From Bugula neritina (Eukaryota > Bryozoa > Gymnolaemata > Cheilostomatida > Bugulidae): 62,000 nucleotides of DNA. The DNA lies in the NCBI GenBank assembly GCA_964035545.1, contig OZ037772.1:2302501-2364500 (forward strand), in the 5' to 3' direction. The position numbers and the translations under genes are program-made. The notes under the pieces are model-generated. The model saw nothing but the letters and a program-made list of their open reading frames with translations. It had not been told where the DNA came from and did no database searches. How positions within the stretch are numbered: position 1 is the first letter of the stretch; every line of letters starts with the position of its first letter. Shown piece after piece: positions 23,655 through 36,097 of this stretch.

Positions 23655-24420
23655 GACTGCATTTATTCTGCCGTTTTCCTGGATCTGCAGACTGCTCTGA
23701 AGTGGTTGGATTTCTTGCAGTTACTACACTGTTTACCGTAAGCATTTTCGGGAGGATGAGAGTTGCCACAGTTTCCACAGTTAAACTTGGCAGGATTATT
23801 CGCTTCCTTGTCAGTTGTGCGTAAGTACAGTTTGGCACTTTTGTTTGCTTTAGTGGCCTTGAGACCAAGTGTATGAATTGATTCTCCTTCCGCTTTAATA
23901 GTCTTCATATCACTCTGAGAGCTCTCAGCCACTTTGCACTTTTTAATAGCTTTTTTGAGGTCTATGTTTTCTGACTCCTCAAACAATTTTCTCCAAAGTT
24001 GTTCATGTCGTTGATGCCAAGAAGAAAGGCCTGCATAAAAAAATCATCATACATGTCACCAAGGTCACATTTTCTGACGATCCTATGTAAGTTGGTGACA
24101 TACTCATCTATTGATAAGCATTCCTGTTTTGTCGATAGCAGTTGATGTCTTTTGATTATTTTGTTGGAGGTCTTTTTACAAAAGTTGTCAAATTTTCCTA
24201 TATAGGACATCCTTGTAAACCTCTTTAAATTCTCCTTCCCCAAACTTGAAACTTTTGAATATGTCTACGTACCTCTCGGTCTAATGGTCCGCATTAGAAT
24301 GGCCATTTTTATTTTATCTTCTTTATCAGATTTTTCTGAGGCTATTAGATAATAGTTGAACTCTTCCTTGAAGCAGGACCATTGGGTGGACAACTCTGCA
24401 CCATCTTGCGCAGTTCTTTA
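23655..24420 (-). pseudogene. Ty3/gypsy-type gag remnant with zinc knuckle (copy 1)
   Basis: Minus-strand frames encode a gag-like stretch: SDKEDKIKMAILMRTI near 24.3 kb, then KFDNFCKKTSNKIIKRHQLL, SIDEYVTNLHRIVRKCDLGD, FFMQAFLLGI, and a C-terminal CCHC zinc knuckle CSNCKKSNHFRAVC (C-x2-C-x4-H-x4-C), preceded by CGNCGNSHPPENAYG. This layout is usual for gag of Ty3/gypsy elements related to K02A2.6-like proteins. The frame shifts near 24.24 and 23.97 kb. No pol sequence follows downstream on the minus strand, so this is a truncated remnant. Confidence 0.7.
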
Positions 24421-24444
24421 GCAATCACCCCACTAACAATTTAC

Positions 24445-24640
24445 ATTGATATGACGTTGTATAAATGTTAGGCAGAATGTTTAATAAACGTTTAAATGTC
24501 GACACATTTTTGTACTATATACAACGTTTAAAACAAACGTCTATCTCAAAAAGTTTCACCAACATTCCATAAACGTTGTGTTGCATAACGTTGTGTAGAT
24601 GGTTTTCATATAACGTTGGTGAAAGGTTTGCGATCCTACA
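24445..24640. repeat. Cluster of AACGTT-type palindromic words
   Basis: Within about 200 bp the core ACGTT or its complement occurs roughly eight times (for example AAACGTTTA, CAACGTTTA, TAACGTTGTG). The spacing is irregular. This may be an internal part of a small repeat family or a cluster of sites for a palindrome-binding protein. Confidence 0.4.
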
Positions 24641-24967
24641 CCGATCTCTGTAATGGCTACTTTATTTTGTTAAGAAAAATGAAAAACAACAGAACAAAAA
24701 CCTCATCTTGCAAACTTGTTTTTTTATACTTATCCCCTCCCAGTTGATAAGAGCACTGCGGCAAAAATAGCAATACTTCAATCTCTATATCTATTTCTTT
24801 ATTACTTTTACTTTTCAGCAGAGCTTCTGAAATATAATTAGAAAGTAAAACTTAGTGAATGCAGTAAATTTTTAGATGAGCAATTATTCTAAACTCAACA
24901 ACCCAACAACTATTTTAACTGCTGATGCAGCCCCAGAGATTTGATAAGTTTTGATACAGATTTTATT

Positions 24968-25565
24968 TCAATATATTTTTAGAGACAGCTTTTTATGTTG
25001 TTTATGGGCTTTGCCCTTCATACTGAATTGGCTCCACAGCCCATTGGTGCCTATTCTTCTCATGGCTCTTTTCACCATATCTGCGCAGTTTTTTCCTCCC
25101 AGTTGGAAAAGAAACTTTGTTTACAACATTAATGCACCTATATTTCATAGCATGAATTTACATGAATACATTCAATGTGTTATTGCAGTGGGGCAAATAT
25201 TTTTTCTAACACTTTAATGAGAAACATTCCATAAGAGAAACACACTTTATAGCTTGAAAATCTACAGTTCACTAGAAATTGTATTCTAATATCAACTACG
25301 CCAGGATGTTATATATTGCATGTTATACACCAAAAGTTTTTAAACTAGCTATACAATCTATATTATATAGTAGTATACTATGTACCAGAGCAGAACGTTT
25401 TTCTCTTGAGGATTGGAGAAGTTCTTCAAGAGATTCAAACTCTTGTATTGTTTTTAGCGGCTCCTCCAGCTGCTCAGTTATATTGTCTTTGCCACTATGG
25501 CTATCAGTGACTATAGCCATCAGTTTTTTCTGCCCATCCAGCACCTCCTTTAGTTGTTTCTTCAT
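24968..25565 (-). CDS. DUF4806-like protein, two 3' exons
   Basis: Exon 25386-25565 encodes 60 residues including QLKEVLDGQKKL and PLKTIQEFESLEELL; exon 24968-25114 encodes LGGKNCADMVKRAMRRIGTN, then GLWSQFSMKG, and ends at TGA. Both are in phase 0 across a GT/AG intron (the acceptor ACAAAG is weak). The paired blocks, a PLKT..EFE.LEE.L stretch followed by GGKN...RR.., are those of the DUF4806 family, found in many invertebrate proteins of unknown function, some linked to mobile DNA. The ATG at 25565 may be internal. An exon at 26044-26098 (AMLKILERYHAAQQAME, flanked by TAG and GT) could belong upstream, but no phase-consistent link was found. It may be a gene fragment. Confidence 0.5.
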
Positions 25566-26744
25566 GTCCGTAAAATTTCATACTATATATGACCTAAAAC
25601 TAAGATCTAGTTTATAACTGTCTTATATTAGTATTTAGATTAACTACAAATAAATGCTTTTGTGACTTATCTAAGACCAAAGCAATTTTGTCAAGTCACC
25701 AAGCTCAAGACTCTGCTCAACAAAAGCATCCTTTTGTTCTGAAAACTACAGGAGAACATGTGATTGCAACTCTTTGGCTGAAAACTTGTATAAATACAGA
25801 AATTTGATTATAGTACATTACTAAGCACCTTCTATATGTCTTTCTTGAATGTTTCAATAGGATCAGCTGGTCCGGCGCTGAAGCTGTTATTTTCATCTAT
25901 TTATTGTACTTTAAAACAGGAAAAATATCCTAGATAAAAGTGTCTTGTCATACTGATAATTTAATACAATCATCATCACATTAAAGTAATTGTATGTTAT
26001 GCCAATTGTAACTATAAAACATTTTCAAAGTGTCAACACAAACCTTCCATGGCTTGTTGAGCTGCATGATACCTCTCCAATATTTTCAACATTGCTAACT
26101 AAAAATAAACAAAACATTAAATAAGTAATTCTAATTGAACATTTAAATCTCATTTGAAGATGCATGCAGAACAGAAATTTAGACTGCATGATAGTAAGTG
26201 CTATGATTCATTGATCAAACAAATTTAAATTAGTAAAGCCTCTTTGATGTCGAAGCTATAAACTCCAAACAATACCACAGGTACATTCTTAGCTAATATA
26301 ATCACGATACTGTAGTAAACTGTGGGTTATGAATGCAACTAGTGTCTGAACATACTCTTTGTTAGAGAGAATAAGCCAAGTATTTGAGTACAAACGAAAG
26401 ATAACTTTTATTGTATCAACTCTAATAATAATTTTATTACTGTTTTTTGTCCCAAATCAAATAAAATTGGAATGTTATTTTAGATAGTTTAGATTAGTTA
26501 CTGCAGCTATTAGCATATTACTTATTTAACAATCAATCTTGCAGTTTATAGCAGCATACCAAAATAATATGAAAATCTAAAACATGAGTGCTTAATAAAA
26601 ATTAACTCTAGGTACATATAATGTTTATACCAAATGACTATTCTACATTACTTAGATGCATGCTGTTCAAACAATGAATATATTAGGTAACAGAACATAT
26701 GATTTATTTTAACTTGGATATAAGACAAATATGTGCATCCAAAA

Positions 26745-27060
26745 AGTTTTTATTAATATCTGTTCATTTTGTCAAATGGAGTAAAGTTTCAACTTTTTTC
26801 AATCATTTCTCTTTTCAACTCTTGCTTTGTAGCTGAAGTGTGTTTCACCTCCCTCCCCAGAGAGCTTTGTGGTCTCCTCGCCTCCTTCCTCTTCTAGTCC
26901 AAAAGTGTGTTCAAACTAGCCGCCATAATTGAGAATGACAAGTCGTGACCTAAAACTACTTTCTTCCAGTTGACCTTGACATTGCGTGCTGGCCTTGACC
27001 TCCATTTCCTTCCTCTTCTAGCTGACATTTCCTTCTATAGTTCCATGTGAGCATACAAAA
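26745..27060 (+). repeat. ~310-bp segment repeated from 7,256 (copy 2)
   Basis: This copy has the acceptor-like CTTTGTAG, the exon-like stretch and the TTGACCTTGACATTGCG block in the same order as copy 1. It is followed directly by gag remnant copy 2, which copy 1 is not. Confidence 0.8.
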
Positions 27061-27375
27061 TTATATATGCCAAGAAGATGCCAAGAAGAAAGGCCTGCAT
27101 AAAAAAGACATCATACATGTCAACAAGGTCACATTTTCTGGCGATCTCATGTAAGTTGGTGACTTCTTGTTTTGTCGATAGCAGTTGATGTCTTTTGATT
27201 ATTTTGTTGGAGGTCTTTTTCCAAAAATTGTCAAATTTTCCTATATAGGACATCCTTGTAAACCTCTTTAGATTCTCCTTCCCCAAACTTGAAACTTTTG
27301 AATATGTCTACACCTCTGGGTCTAATGGTCCGCATTAGAATGGCCATTTTTGTTTTATCCTCTTTATCAGATTTT
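27061..27375 (-). pseudogene. gag remnant, copy 2
   Basis: This repeats part of the 24-kb gag remnant: SDKEDKTKMAILMRTIRPRG, FKSFKFGEGESKEVYKD, KFDNFWKKTSNKIIKRHQLL. It lacks the CLSIDEY block, so it carries an internal deletion compared with copy 1. It stops at 27375 where a zinc-finger scrap begins. Confidence 0.65.
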
Positions 27376-27430
27376 TCTGCGCTTGAAAGCCTTGCCACAG
27401 ACATCACATGGAAATGGTCTTTCACCTGCA
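27376..27430 (-). pseudogene. C2H2 zinc-finger exon scrap
   Basis: After an acceptor-like TTTGCAG the minus strand reads GERPFPCDVCGKAFKR in one frame. This is the linker and first half of a classical C2H2 finger (TGE[RK]P.xC..C.KAF). It is fused directly to gag sequence and has no His pair, so it is a broken piece of a Krueppel-type gene or of a chimaeric element. Confidence 0.6.
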
Positions 27431-27499
27431 AACACAAAAAAACAATATTTAAAAATATGTCTCTGGTATTGAGTGAAGTTTTGTCTATCAAGCTCATAA

Positions 27500-27665
27500 A
27501 CAATGTAAGTTGGTGACATACTCATCTATTGATAGCAGTTGATGTCTCTTGATTATTTTCTTGAAGGTCTTTTTACAAAAGTTGTCAAATTTTTCTAGGA
27601 CATCCTTGTGAACCTCTATAGATTCTCCTTCCCCAAATTTGAAACTTTTGAATATGTCCACACCT
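27500..27665 (-). pseudogene. gag remnant, copy 3
   Basis: A third, shorter and more decayed copy of the same gag segment. The plus strand again shows TGATAGCAGTTGATGTCTCT and CCTTCCCCAAATTTGAAAC. Together with copies 1 and 2 it shows local duplication of this region. Confidence 0.6.
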
Positions 27666-28711
27666 CTGGAAAAGCTATCTTTTGGTTTTTGCGACTTAGG
27701 ACCCTTATTTTCTTTTTTTTCTCTTTTTGTTTTTTAATAGGAAAATACAAGATTATTCTTGAGCCTGAAACTTACCAACAATAACATTTTGGGAACTTTA
27801 ATTAGAGCTGAAAAACATTACAAGCGCTTACTTTTATTTATCCACTTTAATTCAAAGTCTTTTGTTGGAGATGACCTCTGCACTCCAACGGTGTACCGAG
27901 TCCCTAGAAAGACAAGGATGCTATGCCAGTTAAACATACTAGGATGAGTAAGAGCTGTACAAGTACATTGTACAAGAGCAGCTGTAACATTCATACTTGT
28001 TATATGCTAAGAATAATTATAAATTAATTTTGGATTTAGTCTCTTGTTATTTGGTTAAAATCCTCGAAGTAAGTTATTAGCCTTCAAAGTCTTTTGCTTT
28101 GAACTGGTAATTTGATGTATATTTTTATTCAACTTCAATTGAATTGTTAAGGAGCTAGTAACGTTTATCTATTACAGAAATTCTAATTAGGCTAAATTTT
28201 TTACAAAGCTCTCACCCCGCTGTCTCAAAAACAAGTTATCTAATGCTTATAACATAACTAGACTAAAATCAGAAAATAACAGAGTGATAACCTTGGTAGT
28301 ACTAAAACACCGACGAATATGATATCTAGAAAATGATATTCAATGTAACCGTTATGTGATAAGTTGTTAAGCGGAAGTGGTAATATTTGTATCATTATTC
28401 TCAGAAAATTCTTTAAAAAAGCTATATCCTTGATGGAAGGCATGATTATACATATACTGTCCTTTGTGTTTAATTCTTACTTCTGAACTTTACAAGTTAT
28501 ATCTCTGAGATATTCTGTCAGCTTGCTAAAATATGGCTTTGGCGATGCTAAGGTTTGTTTGAGATTTCCAGTAAGATGGCTGCTGCAACAGGTTGATGCA
28601 ATTATAAATTCTTATATCTGCTCCATCACGGTATGTAGACTACAGTTTATCTACATCATTCAAGAAAGAATATAAAACACATTCAAAAGTTTTATGATGC
28701 ATGAGGCCCAA
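27666..28711. other. No convincing gene
   Basis: AT-rich. The ORFs at 27759 and 28258 lack context. No known repeat is recognised. Confidence 0.4.
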
Positions 28712-28801
28712 TAATTGAGTGAAGTTAAAAGTTCAAATGTACAAGTTTTGAGTAAGTTAAATATTTTGGTCTTGCATAGAAATTGCTTAATGCATTAATA
28801 A

Positions 28802-28845
<44 letters not shown>

Positions 28846-28930
28846 TTATTAATGCATTAAGCAATTTCTATGCAAGACCAAAATATCTAACTTACTCAAA
28901 ACTTGTACATTTGAACTTTTAACTTCACTC

Positions 28931-28934
<4 letters not shown>
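28712..28934. repeat. ~95-bp inverted repeat around a (TA)n loop
   Basis: The left arm starts AATTGAGTGAAGTTAAAAGT and the right arm ends with its reverse complement. The arms look identical except for perhaps one base, and a run of about 36 bp of TA lies between them. The structure is a long hairpin or a foldback MITE. A second long TA run follows directly (28935-29018). Confidence 0.9.

Positions 28935-29018
<84 letters not shown>
28935..29018. repeat. (TA)n microsatellite
   Basis: A pure TA run next to the right arm of the hairpin. Confidence 0.95.
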
Positions 29019-29020
<2 letters not shown>

Positions 29021-29690
29021 CACATGGTTTTATAGCTTCTTTAGATAATGCAAATAGTATTATTTAGTAGTGTGGCTTTTAGATAAGTAATTGTGTTAGG
29101 ATAGTACCACATGCTATTTTCACGTGTTGAAATTTGTAATTAAAGTAAAACACTAATTGATGAATAAATAAGCTGAAGCTGAAACATATAGCAGATGCTG
29201 TTCATAAATAGAGATACACATATTATATTATGTGTAAATATTTGTTTACACCAACAGGTATATGATGATATAGCCCACAATATACAATGATGAGCCAATA
29301 ACAACAGATCCTTCTTACTTCAATCCCTATCTTGGCTGTAAAGCTGCCAACAAACCTAACTGAGTTCTACGTCAGTCTGCCGCCGGTTTTCATTGGCCAG
29401 TTATTGTCGGTATCCTTAAAATCTGAACCATTGCCAAAAAGATTTGGTATAAAAGGAGCTGAATTTCTGAAAATAGAAAAAGGATGAATGATAAATGAAG
29501 AATGAAGATATAAAAGAAGATAAAGGCAGCTAAAGACGATTGGAGCATAGAAGATATAGCAGCAGTAATAATTAAATTAGGAGGGACGTCTAGAAAATTG
29601 ACTAATTGATACAAATATCGATAATATAGACTGGCTGCAGTAAGTAATATTACAATTTTATGTTAAGGATATTCTTAACCTCTTTTGTTA
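29019..29690. other. No gene seen
   Basis: AT-rich DNA with no supported feature. Confidence 0.4.
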
Positions 29691-30060
29691 TTTAGACTAA
29701 CAAGTGTATTAGTTTTCTTTAAAAGCAGCAAAAACTTGTTTGAGAAAATTTTGTTTGATTTGATCTATTAATTTTTAAGCGGCATAAATTATTTGAAAAA
29801 AAATTGTTGATTCGATTTATTGATTTACAAACAGCATAAGTTTATTTAAAGAAAATATTTGAGTTAGAAATTTTATCTTAAAGCTGCACAAATTTATATT
29901 TGAATTGAGAAATTTGTTTCTAGTCTACACAAATTATATTGGAGAAAATATTTGGATTTCTGAAGCTGCACAATTTTATATTTGAGAAATATTTGAATTG
30001 GAGAATTTATTTTAAGGCTACAAAAATTTCCATTGAAGGAAATATTTTAATATTGATGTT
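29690..30060. repeat. Decayed ~60-bp tandem repeat
   Basis: Five or six diverged copies share a pattern like AAGCTGCACAAATTTATATT, then TGAGAAAATATTTGA. The divergence suggests an old array. Confidence 0.5.
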
Positions 30061-30719
30061 CTAACTGCAATTCTCTTATGTATTTAATTTGTATAACTTA
30101 TCTATCTCGATTGTCAGACTTATCAATTTATGTTTGCTAGTATTACACAGCAAGATTTCAAAGGATGGCTAGGATAATCTTTGTTTTGGTTTGGTTAATG
30201 TCTTGTAATAGTTTGTTATTGTAATTTTGCTTGCTTCAATATTATCATCAAATAGATAAACATGTTATACAAAACATATATATTATAGTTTCAATTCTTT
30301 TGGTAGAGCAAATCCCAAATTTGTCTCACAGAATAGTAACCTGGGTGCTAACTGTTACACAATACACATAGAACCGCATATTATATTGTTTATGCAGTAA
30401 TAACATTGCCAATCTAAACCATAAGTAAATATTCGTCGAGCAGAGATAACTCCTACTTTTGACAAGTTTGTTGCTGCGAGATGCTTACTTCCATAGCCGT
30501 AGAGGCGCTTATTATACTACTTACTTGAGTTTAAACTTCCAAATGCTGTATTTTTTCTCGTCAGCTTGTTTTCAATAATTCCAGCCATTTGATCTTTTTT
30601 ATACTACTGTAACTAGTGTTTGTGATAGCAGTACAATTGATATTCAAGAAGGAAGTCCATATCATCAGGAAATAGAGCTAAACTTTGACATTAACTCAGA
30701 TTGGCAATGCAATGTCTAC

Positions 30720-31225
30720 ATGTTGAGGGTACGTTTCTTTACATTTTCCATGGCACATTTCCACGACGTCTGTGACGTGGCTGTTGACAAAGTCCAGAGC
30801 GTGTGTTTTGAGTTGTTCAGCCGAGTGGAGGTCTGCTAGAACCATGGTACCTCACACACATTGTCCATGGAGAGGTTACCAAACAGGGACTCTTCTCTAG
30901 TGCGTACTTATCTGCTGCCGAGAGAAGGTCAGCCACCATCTTGTCTAAATTCTAAATTCTGTTTGTTCTCTATCTCATGCTCAAACATAGCATTGACGAC
31001 AAGAGACCTGACGGAGAGGATGGACTTGTGAACTTTGACCTCTCGCGGTCCGATGGCCAGAGTGACGTCTGAGCAGTTGGAACTTTCTAGAAGGTTGGCC
31101 AATTCTTCACTGAGTCTAGAAGGAGGAACTTTGACGCAGAGGCTGTTGGACTGTCCCGATATGTTTACCGTGTCCCCCACAACCCTATCCTCACAGAATA
31201 TTGTTGAGGGCTTCAAAAACTATTT
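30720..31225 (-). pseudogene. SPOP-like MATH/BTB pseudogene
   Basis: The minus strand encodes the end of a MATH domain (FCEDRVVGDTVNISGQS), the linker VPPSRLSEELANLLESS, and a BTB domain (CSDVTLAIGPREVKVHKSIL, then FEHEIENKQN). It continues as VADLLSAADKYALEKS and, after frame changes near 30.92 and 30.85 kb, a BACK-like stretch up to [12 protein letters not shown]. The order matches SPOP-type cullin-3 adaptors, which present substrates for ubiquitination. A stop lies just upstream of the MATH remnant, and the BTB-BACK part has no introns. This fits a truncated, possibly retrocopied pseudogene. Confidence 0.75.
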
Positions 31226-32600
31226 GGCACCTTTCTACAAAAATATTTGCATTGTATATATTGAGTAACTAAACACTGAAGAACGCTAATGTCCTAAAGA
31301 CACATGTGAAGAGTGTCTATCATGTTTTATTTGGATACGACTACTTCACTGGTGCCGTTGATATCATGAAATTGTATAACATTGCTCAATTAGCACCAGC
31401 ATTGTGTAACATAAGTTGTAACAGAAGTAAATTATCTGATTATACAGCAATGAGTATTACTTACTGCTGTGGTGTGTTGTGTGAATGTCAAACTAAAATT
31501 TTCAATCAAATTGCTTTTTTTGGTAAATTTATGTTTATTAGGAGTTACTTCCCCTGCTAACTTCCTTTATTATTTTTTCAGCATAATTTTTTAGTAACTA
31601 ACAACAATTTTTTGTATATATGTTACAATAAAGCTTTAATTACAATAAAATGTTGTTTTAACACTGAGTAGTTTTTTCAACTGTAATTCAAATACTTTCT
31701 TACACAAATATTATGTTTTGTATGTAAATGTAGCTTTATAGTATTTTCATTTGAGTAATCTTATACTATATTATTTATTACAAGCTGACAGTGCTGTATG
31801 ATCTTTAGCTTATAGACCTTATTATTCAATATTATTTCTGGATTCAATATTTATTGGGAGTTGCATCTCTCGCTTCTTTTATAAATATCAACAACGATAT
31901 ACAGTTATATACATTTAATTCTTTTACTATGAATAAAAGCTGATACAATAATTTTAAAATCTTATTTTTAAACATATTATATAGCATTTATTTCAAAAAA
32001 AATCTTAGTAATTTCTTCAACAAAAATTGGACACTTTTCTATAAGAAATTTGCATTGTATATACAAAATAGTTTGCAATTATTCGATAAACTGTAGCAGG
32101 CCTAAGATTACTCCACCAGTGGAGGTAAAAACTTGGTGCCTGGTGAAAGCTCATGACCTAATTGTACTGCAATATCAATACCAACTCTATAGAATACTTA
32201 CTGCATCACAATAGTGTATGAACTTTAGGCTCTAGGAATCTTTCAGGAATATTATTGTGACTGTTTAATCATGTTAATCAGGAGTTACTTCTCTTGCGAA
32301 CTTATTCTACAAGTCCACATTAGTTCTTCAGCATAATTTACTATTATTTATTGAAAAATATTTTTTGATTTGTATTTTATTAACATTTGAAACAAAAAAA
32401 ACAAATTTCGAACAGCAAATGTTCAACTGTATTTAAACACTTGTTTACACAAAATATGATGTGTATGTAAAGGCACATTTTATTTCCTCATCACAGATGT
32501 CATAATAATCATAATAAATAGTAGAATTATTTGTAAGTTGCTATGTGACTGTTAGCCATTGCATAGCATAATATTAGCAGTGACTAACTCATGATAATAG
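31220..32600. repeat. Old tandem duplication, two diverged halves
   Basis: Several blocks recur in the same order about 750-800 bp apart: AAATATTTGCATTGTATATA near 31.24 kb and AAATTTGCATTGTATATA near 32.05 kb; GGAGTTACTTC near 31.54 and 32.28 kb; TTCAGCATAATTT near 31.58 and 32.33 kb; CAACTGTA.TT.AAA near 31.68 and 32.43 kb. No gene is seen. Confidence 0.5.
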
Positions 32601-32729
32601 ACTGACTAATTTATACTGCATTATCATCATCTCTATTAATAGCTCTTCAGCTTACAAATATTGTAAGTTGTAACCTAACAGTCTAGTAACTAGCAATGCA
32701 TGCACTTGGTAATATTCATGTTTACATGT

Positions 32730-33485
32730 CTTGCTCAGAGTTTCCCAACCTGGGAGAAGATTTCTCCTAGGGGAAATACTCGACATTTTAGGGAAGAATT
32801 TGAAATTTGAAAAATTTACAAGGTTTGATAAAGGCTTTTTGGGTTCTTGCAAGTTACATTTATATGTGTATATTTCTGTAAACCTTTATCTTAGCTCCCT
32901 TATTTAGCCAAACTATATTCTGCAATATCAGTTTACTTTGACATGGATGTGTTTATTAATTGCTTTACCCTAATTGCTTTCTGTGCTACTTTCAAATAGA
33001 GGTCAAAAGATTTGCTGCTTAAACTTTTAGCAGCCATGCAAGTCAATCTCTATAAACTTTATACTACATATACCTTGTAAATATATTTGCTACTCTAAAT
33101 AATCTGAGCCTAAACATGCAGGTGTGCAATCATCATATATCATTGCTTTTCATAGCAGCGTCAGTGTTTCTAAAGTTACACTAAAGTGGTGGCGCCTTTT
33201 TCTGAATTCTGGTGTTTTTCCACACACTCAATAAACCTTTATAGGAGAACAGATAAGTTTTCAAAAAAAGTTCTGAGCATCTCTATGAACTCTTGATAGA
33301 GTTGTAACGAAATTTCTCTCAGCTACCTCTCAAAAAGAATGAGCTCGATTCTTAGCTTGACATGTGACAAACTCCAACGCTTTGTCAAAAAGATTCCAGG
33401 AGAATTACAGGAGGATTTCATTGAGTTGGTTCATAATTCAGCAACAAAGGTTGATTTGAAATCTTTTCCAATTGATGCATCGTAG
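32730..33485 (+). mobile_element. hAT-type remnant with transposase scrap
   Basis: A terminus-like CAGAGTTTCCCAACCTGG at about 32736 resembles hAT/Charlie ends. Downstream, an ORF at 33339-33485 reads KLQRFVKKIPGELQEDFIEL then VHNSATKVDLKSFPID. This resembles a block of the ZBED5/SCAND3-type hAT transposases (LQ.EF..L..D...K..F). Everything between is decayed, so the two pieces may or may not belong to one copy. Confidence 0.45.
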
Positions 33486-34505
33486 GTGGTGTCTGTGGTT
33501 AAAATGGCACATACAGGTTATTATGGCACAAGTGGAAAAATAGGTTAGAATGGCACATTTTCAGTATTAGGGTATAAGGGTGAGAATAGGTGTTTGGAAA
33601 AATTGAACATAAGTGTGCCATGTTTTCCTACTTTTCGCTGTGTGCCCTTCTTACCATGTCATTATCACCTGTGCCATAATATTATTAGCTGCGCCATTAT
33701 TGCCTGTGCCATAATATTGTTACCTGCGCCATTATTGCCTCTCATATTATTATACTAAATTATGTCATAATAAAGTATGATAATATGAGATACTTCAAAC
33801 ACAGTTGTATAAACTTATGTTTCAGCAACATTATTTCTGTTTTCTTTTTGTGTATTAGCAATTGTCTCTCTTGTGATTTTTTGAAGAGGTTGAAAGCAAT
33901 TCTGTGTATGTTAATATAATTAATAATCTAAACTTTCTAAAAATATTTTCGAAATCATTCATCAAAAGTTGAATCATATTTATTAAACAGCAGTTTTACC
34001 AATTTTTTTCAATGAAATTATAACGCTTGTATATATATAATTTTATTGTTATTATCAATCAGTAGTCAATTGAATAGATTGTATTATAGATTGTAGTGTT
34101 TGGTCACATATATATAATTATTTGTAGGTTGCTGCTTGACTGTCAGCCCATATATAGCATTAAAACTTTGATATAACACCTTTACATCAACAAACTCTGT
34201 ATACTGACTGCACCTTCACGCTTTGTGTTTCAAGGTGCTGCAGGGTTGTTGAACTTATAATACTATTCTGTTCTATAAATTGTTTTCACAAATTCTACTT
34301 TATAAACTGTTATGGTATATATCACATTCTTTTGTTATTTAGCCTACACTTGTAATTAATATGGCATACAAGTCTATGCAAGTATTATTTTGCAATAATT
34401 GTTTAAATTTTTTGTCACTTTTTATTTATATAAAATAAATCTTTTGATCACTTGTTTTTTGACTACAGTTTTTCATATGCTGATTGAAAAGTCCAAAAAA
34501 TCATT

Positions 34506-34510
<5 letters not shown>
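33486..34510. other. No gene; short GCCATTATT repeats
   Basis: Near 33.5-33.75 kb the words ATGGCACA and TGCGCCATTATTGCC recur a few times. The rest is AT-rich without a supported feature. Confidence 0.4.
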
Positions 34511-34599
<89 letters not shown>

Positions 34600-34623
34600 T
34601 ATATATATATACATATACATATT

Positions 34624-34665
<42 letters not shown>

Positions 34666-34833
34666 TATATATATATACATATACATATTTATATATACAT
34701 ATATATATATATACATATACATATTTATATATACATATATATATATATACATACATATATATATATATATACATACATGTATATATATACATACATGTAT
34801 ATATATATATACATACATGTATATATATATATT
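34511..34833. repeat. (TA)n / (TATACA)n microsatellite
   Basis: About 320 bp of TA repeats with regular ACATATACATATTTATATATACA interruptions in the second half. It abuts the Penelope-like RT fragment. Confidence 0.95.
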
Positions 34834-35430
34834 ATAGCTATTGTGTCGCAAAACTGTAACATCCAGAAAAGAAAGTGATTTATTGGTTTCTAGTTCGTGA
34901 GTAAATTTTATGTTAGGATGAAAATTATTAAGTGTGTTGAGTGTTGTGTTAATATAATCAGGGTCTATTGTTGCAAATGTGTCATCTATGTATCTCACCC
35001 AAGGTGACATTGAATTCAATTTTGGTATTACTTTCTGTTCTAGTTTTGTCATGAATATATTCGCAATTATTGGTCCTAGAGGAGATCCCATAGCAACACC
35101 ATCCGTCTGTGTATAAATGATGCCGTTGAAAGTAAAGTGAACTTGTTTTGTACAAAGGTTGAGTAAGTTTATCATTTTTTTCTTTGGTATAGTTGTTTGG
35201 ATTTGTTGTTTCTCATAAATATCATTTATGATTGCTGAAATTGTGTAGTCAAGTGGTACAGAAGTAAAGAGGGAAACAACATCAAATGATATCAGTTGAT
35301 GGTTTGCTGGAATATGAAGTTGCCGTATATATGTAAGAAAACTATCGGTTGATTCGATATTACTTTCAGATTCACTAATTGTCCAATCAGATGGTAGCAT
35401 TGCAACATGGTGCTTACTAGAAGGATGCCT
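34834..35430 (-). pseudogene. Penelope-like element reverse-transcriptase fragment
   Basis: About 195 codons on the minus strand: [77 protein letters not shown] and SFLDVTV. The [15 protein letters not shown] block and the RYIDDTF catalytic motif are typical of Penelope-like elements, which resemble telomerase RTs. The fragment is open but truncated on both sides. Its 3' side runs straight into the (TA)n tract, and no GIY-YIG domain follows. Confidence 0.85.
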
Positions 35431-36097
35431 TCATACATGCTTAGGAGCTGTCCACTGTCAGTAGACCTAATGGTATTTCTACCAGGTGAATGGGGAACAT
35501 GTCATAATTAAACTGCAACCAATTGAACTACTCATCAAATTACACACATTTCACAAAGCAGCTGCATCACAGACAGCTCATGTGTAGAGTAAAACAGTGT
35601 TTATATCTAGTTGATTGCCTTATATATTATTTATCAGATTCCTGATTGCATGACAAGAAACAATTTGATTGGCTACTCAATACTGTTGTATACACAGCAA
35701 TGGAATGTATATTATTACGTATGCCTAGAATACATTTGCTTAGTCATGTTGGAGTTACTTGCACTTGCATGTCAATTCAGTGAACAAATTCTCCCACAAA
35801 CAAGTTATTTACAGTTACTGCTCCAGTGAAGATCATTTTACTAATCGAACTCAACTTGAACTAAAGCTAATGAGGCATGAAAACAGACTATATTTTCACT
35901 AACAAATAAACTTTATTTATAGATAGTAAAATAGCAACATACATTTGATACAGTAAAACATATCATATCTAACTATAATTACAGAGTGTGTGTATTGATG
36001 AATTGTAATGAATATAATTATGTTGATGACAAATATTATGCATTTTATCTCCCAGTACCTCACTGAGATGATTATTAGTAAACTGTAGCTGATAAGG
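35431..36097. other. 3' flank of the TRIM-type gene
   Basis: No gene is seen. A minus-strand AATAAA (plus TTTATT at about 35912-35917) lies roughly 180 bp beyond the minus-strand stop at 36098 and could be its poly(A) signal. Confidence 0.4.
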
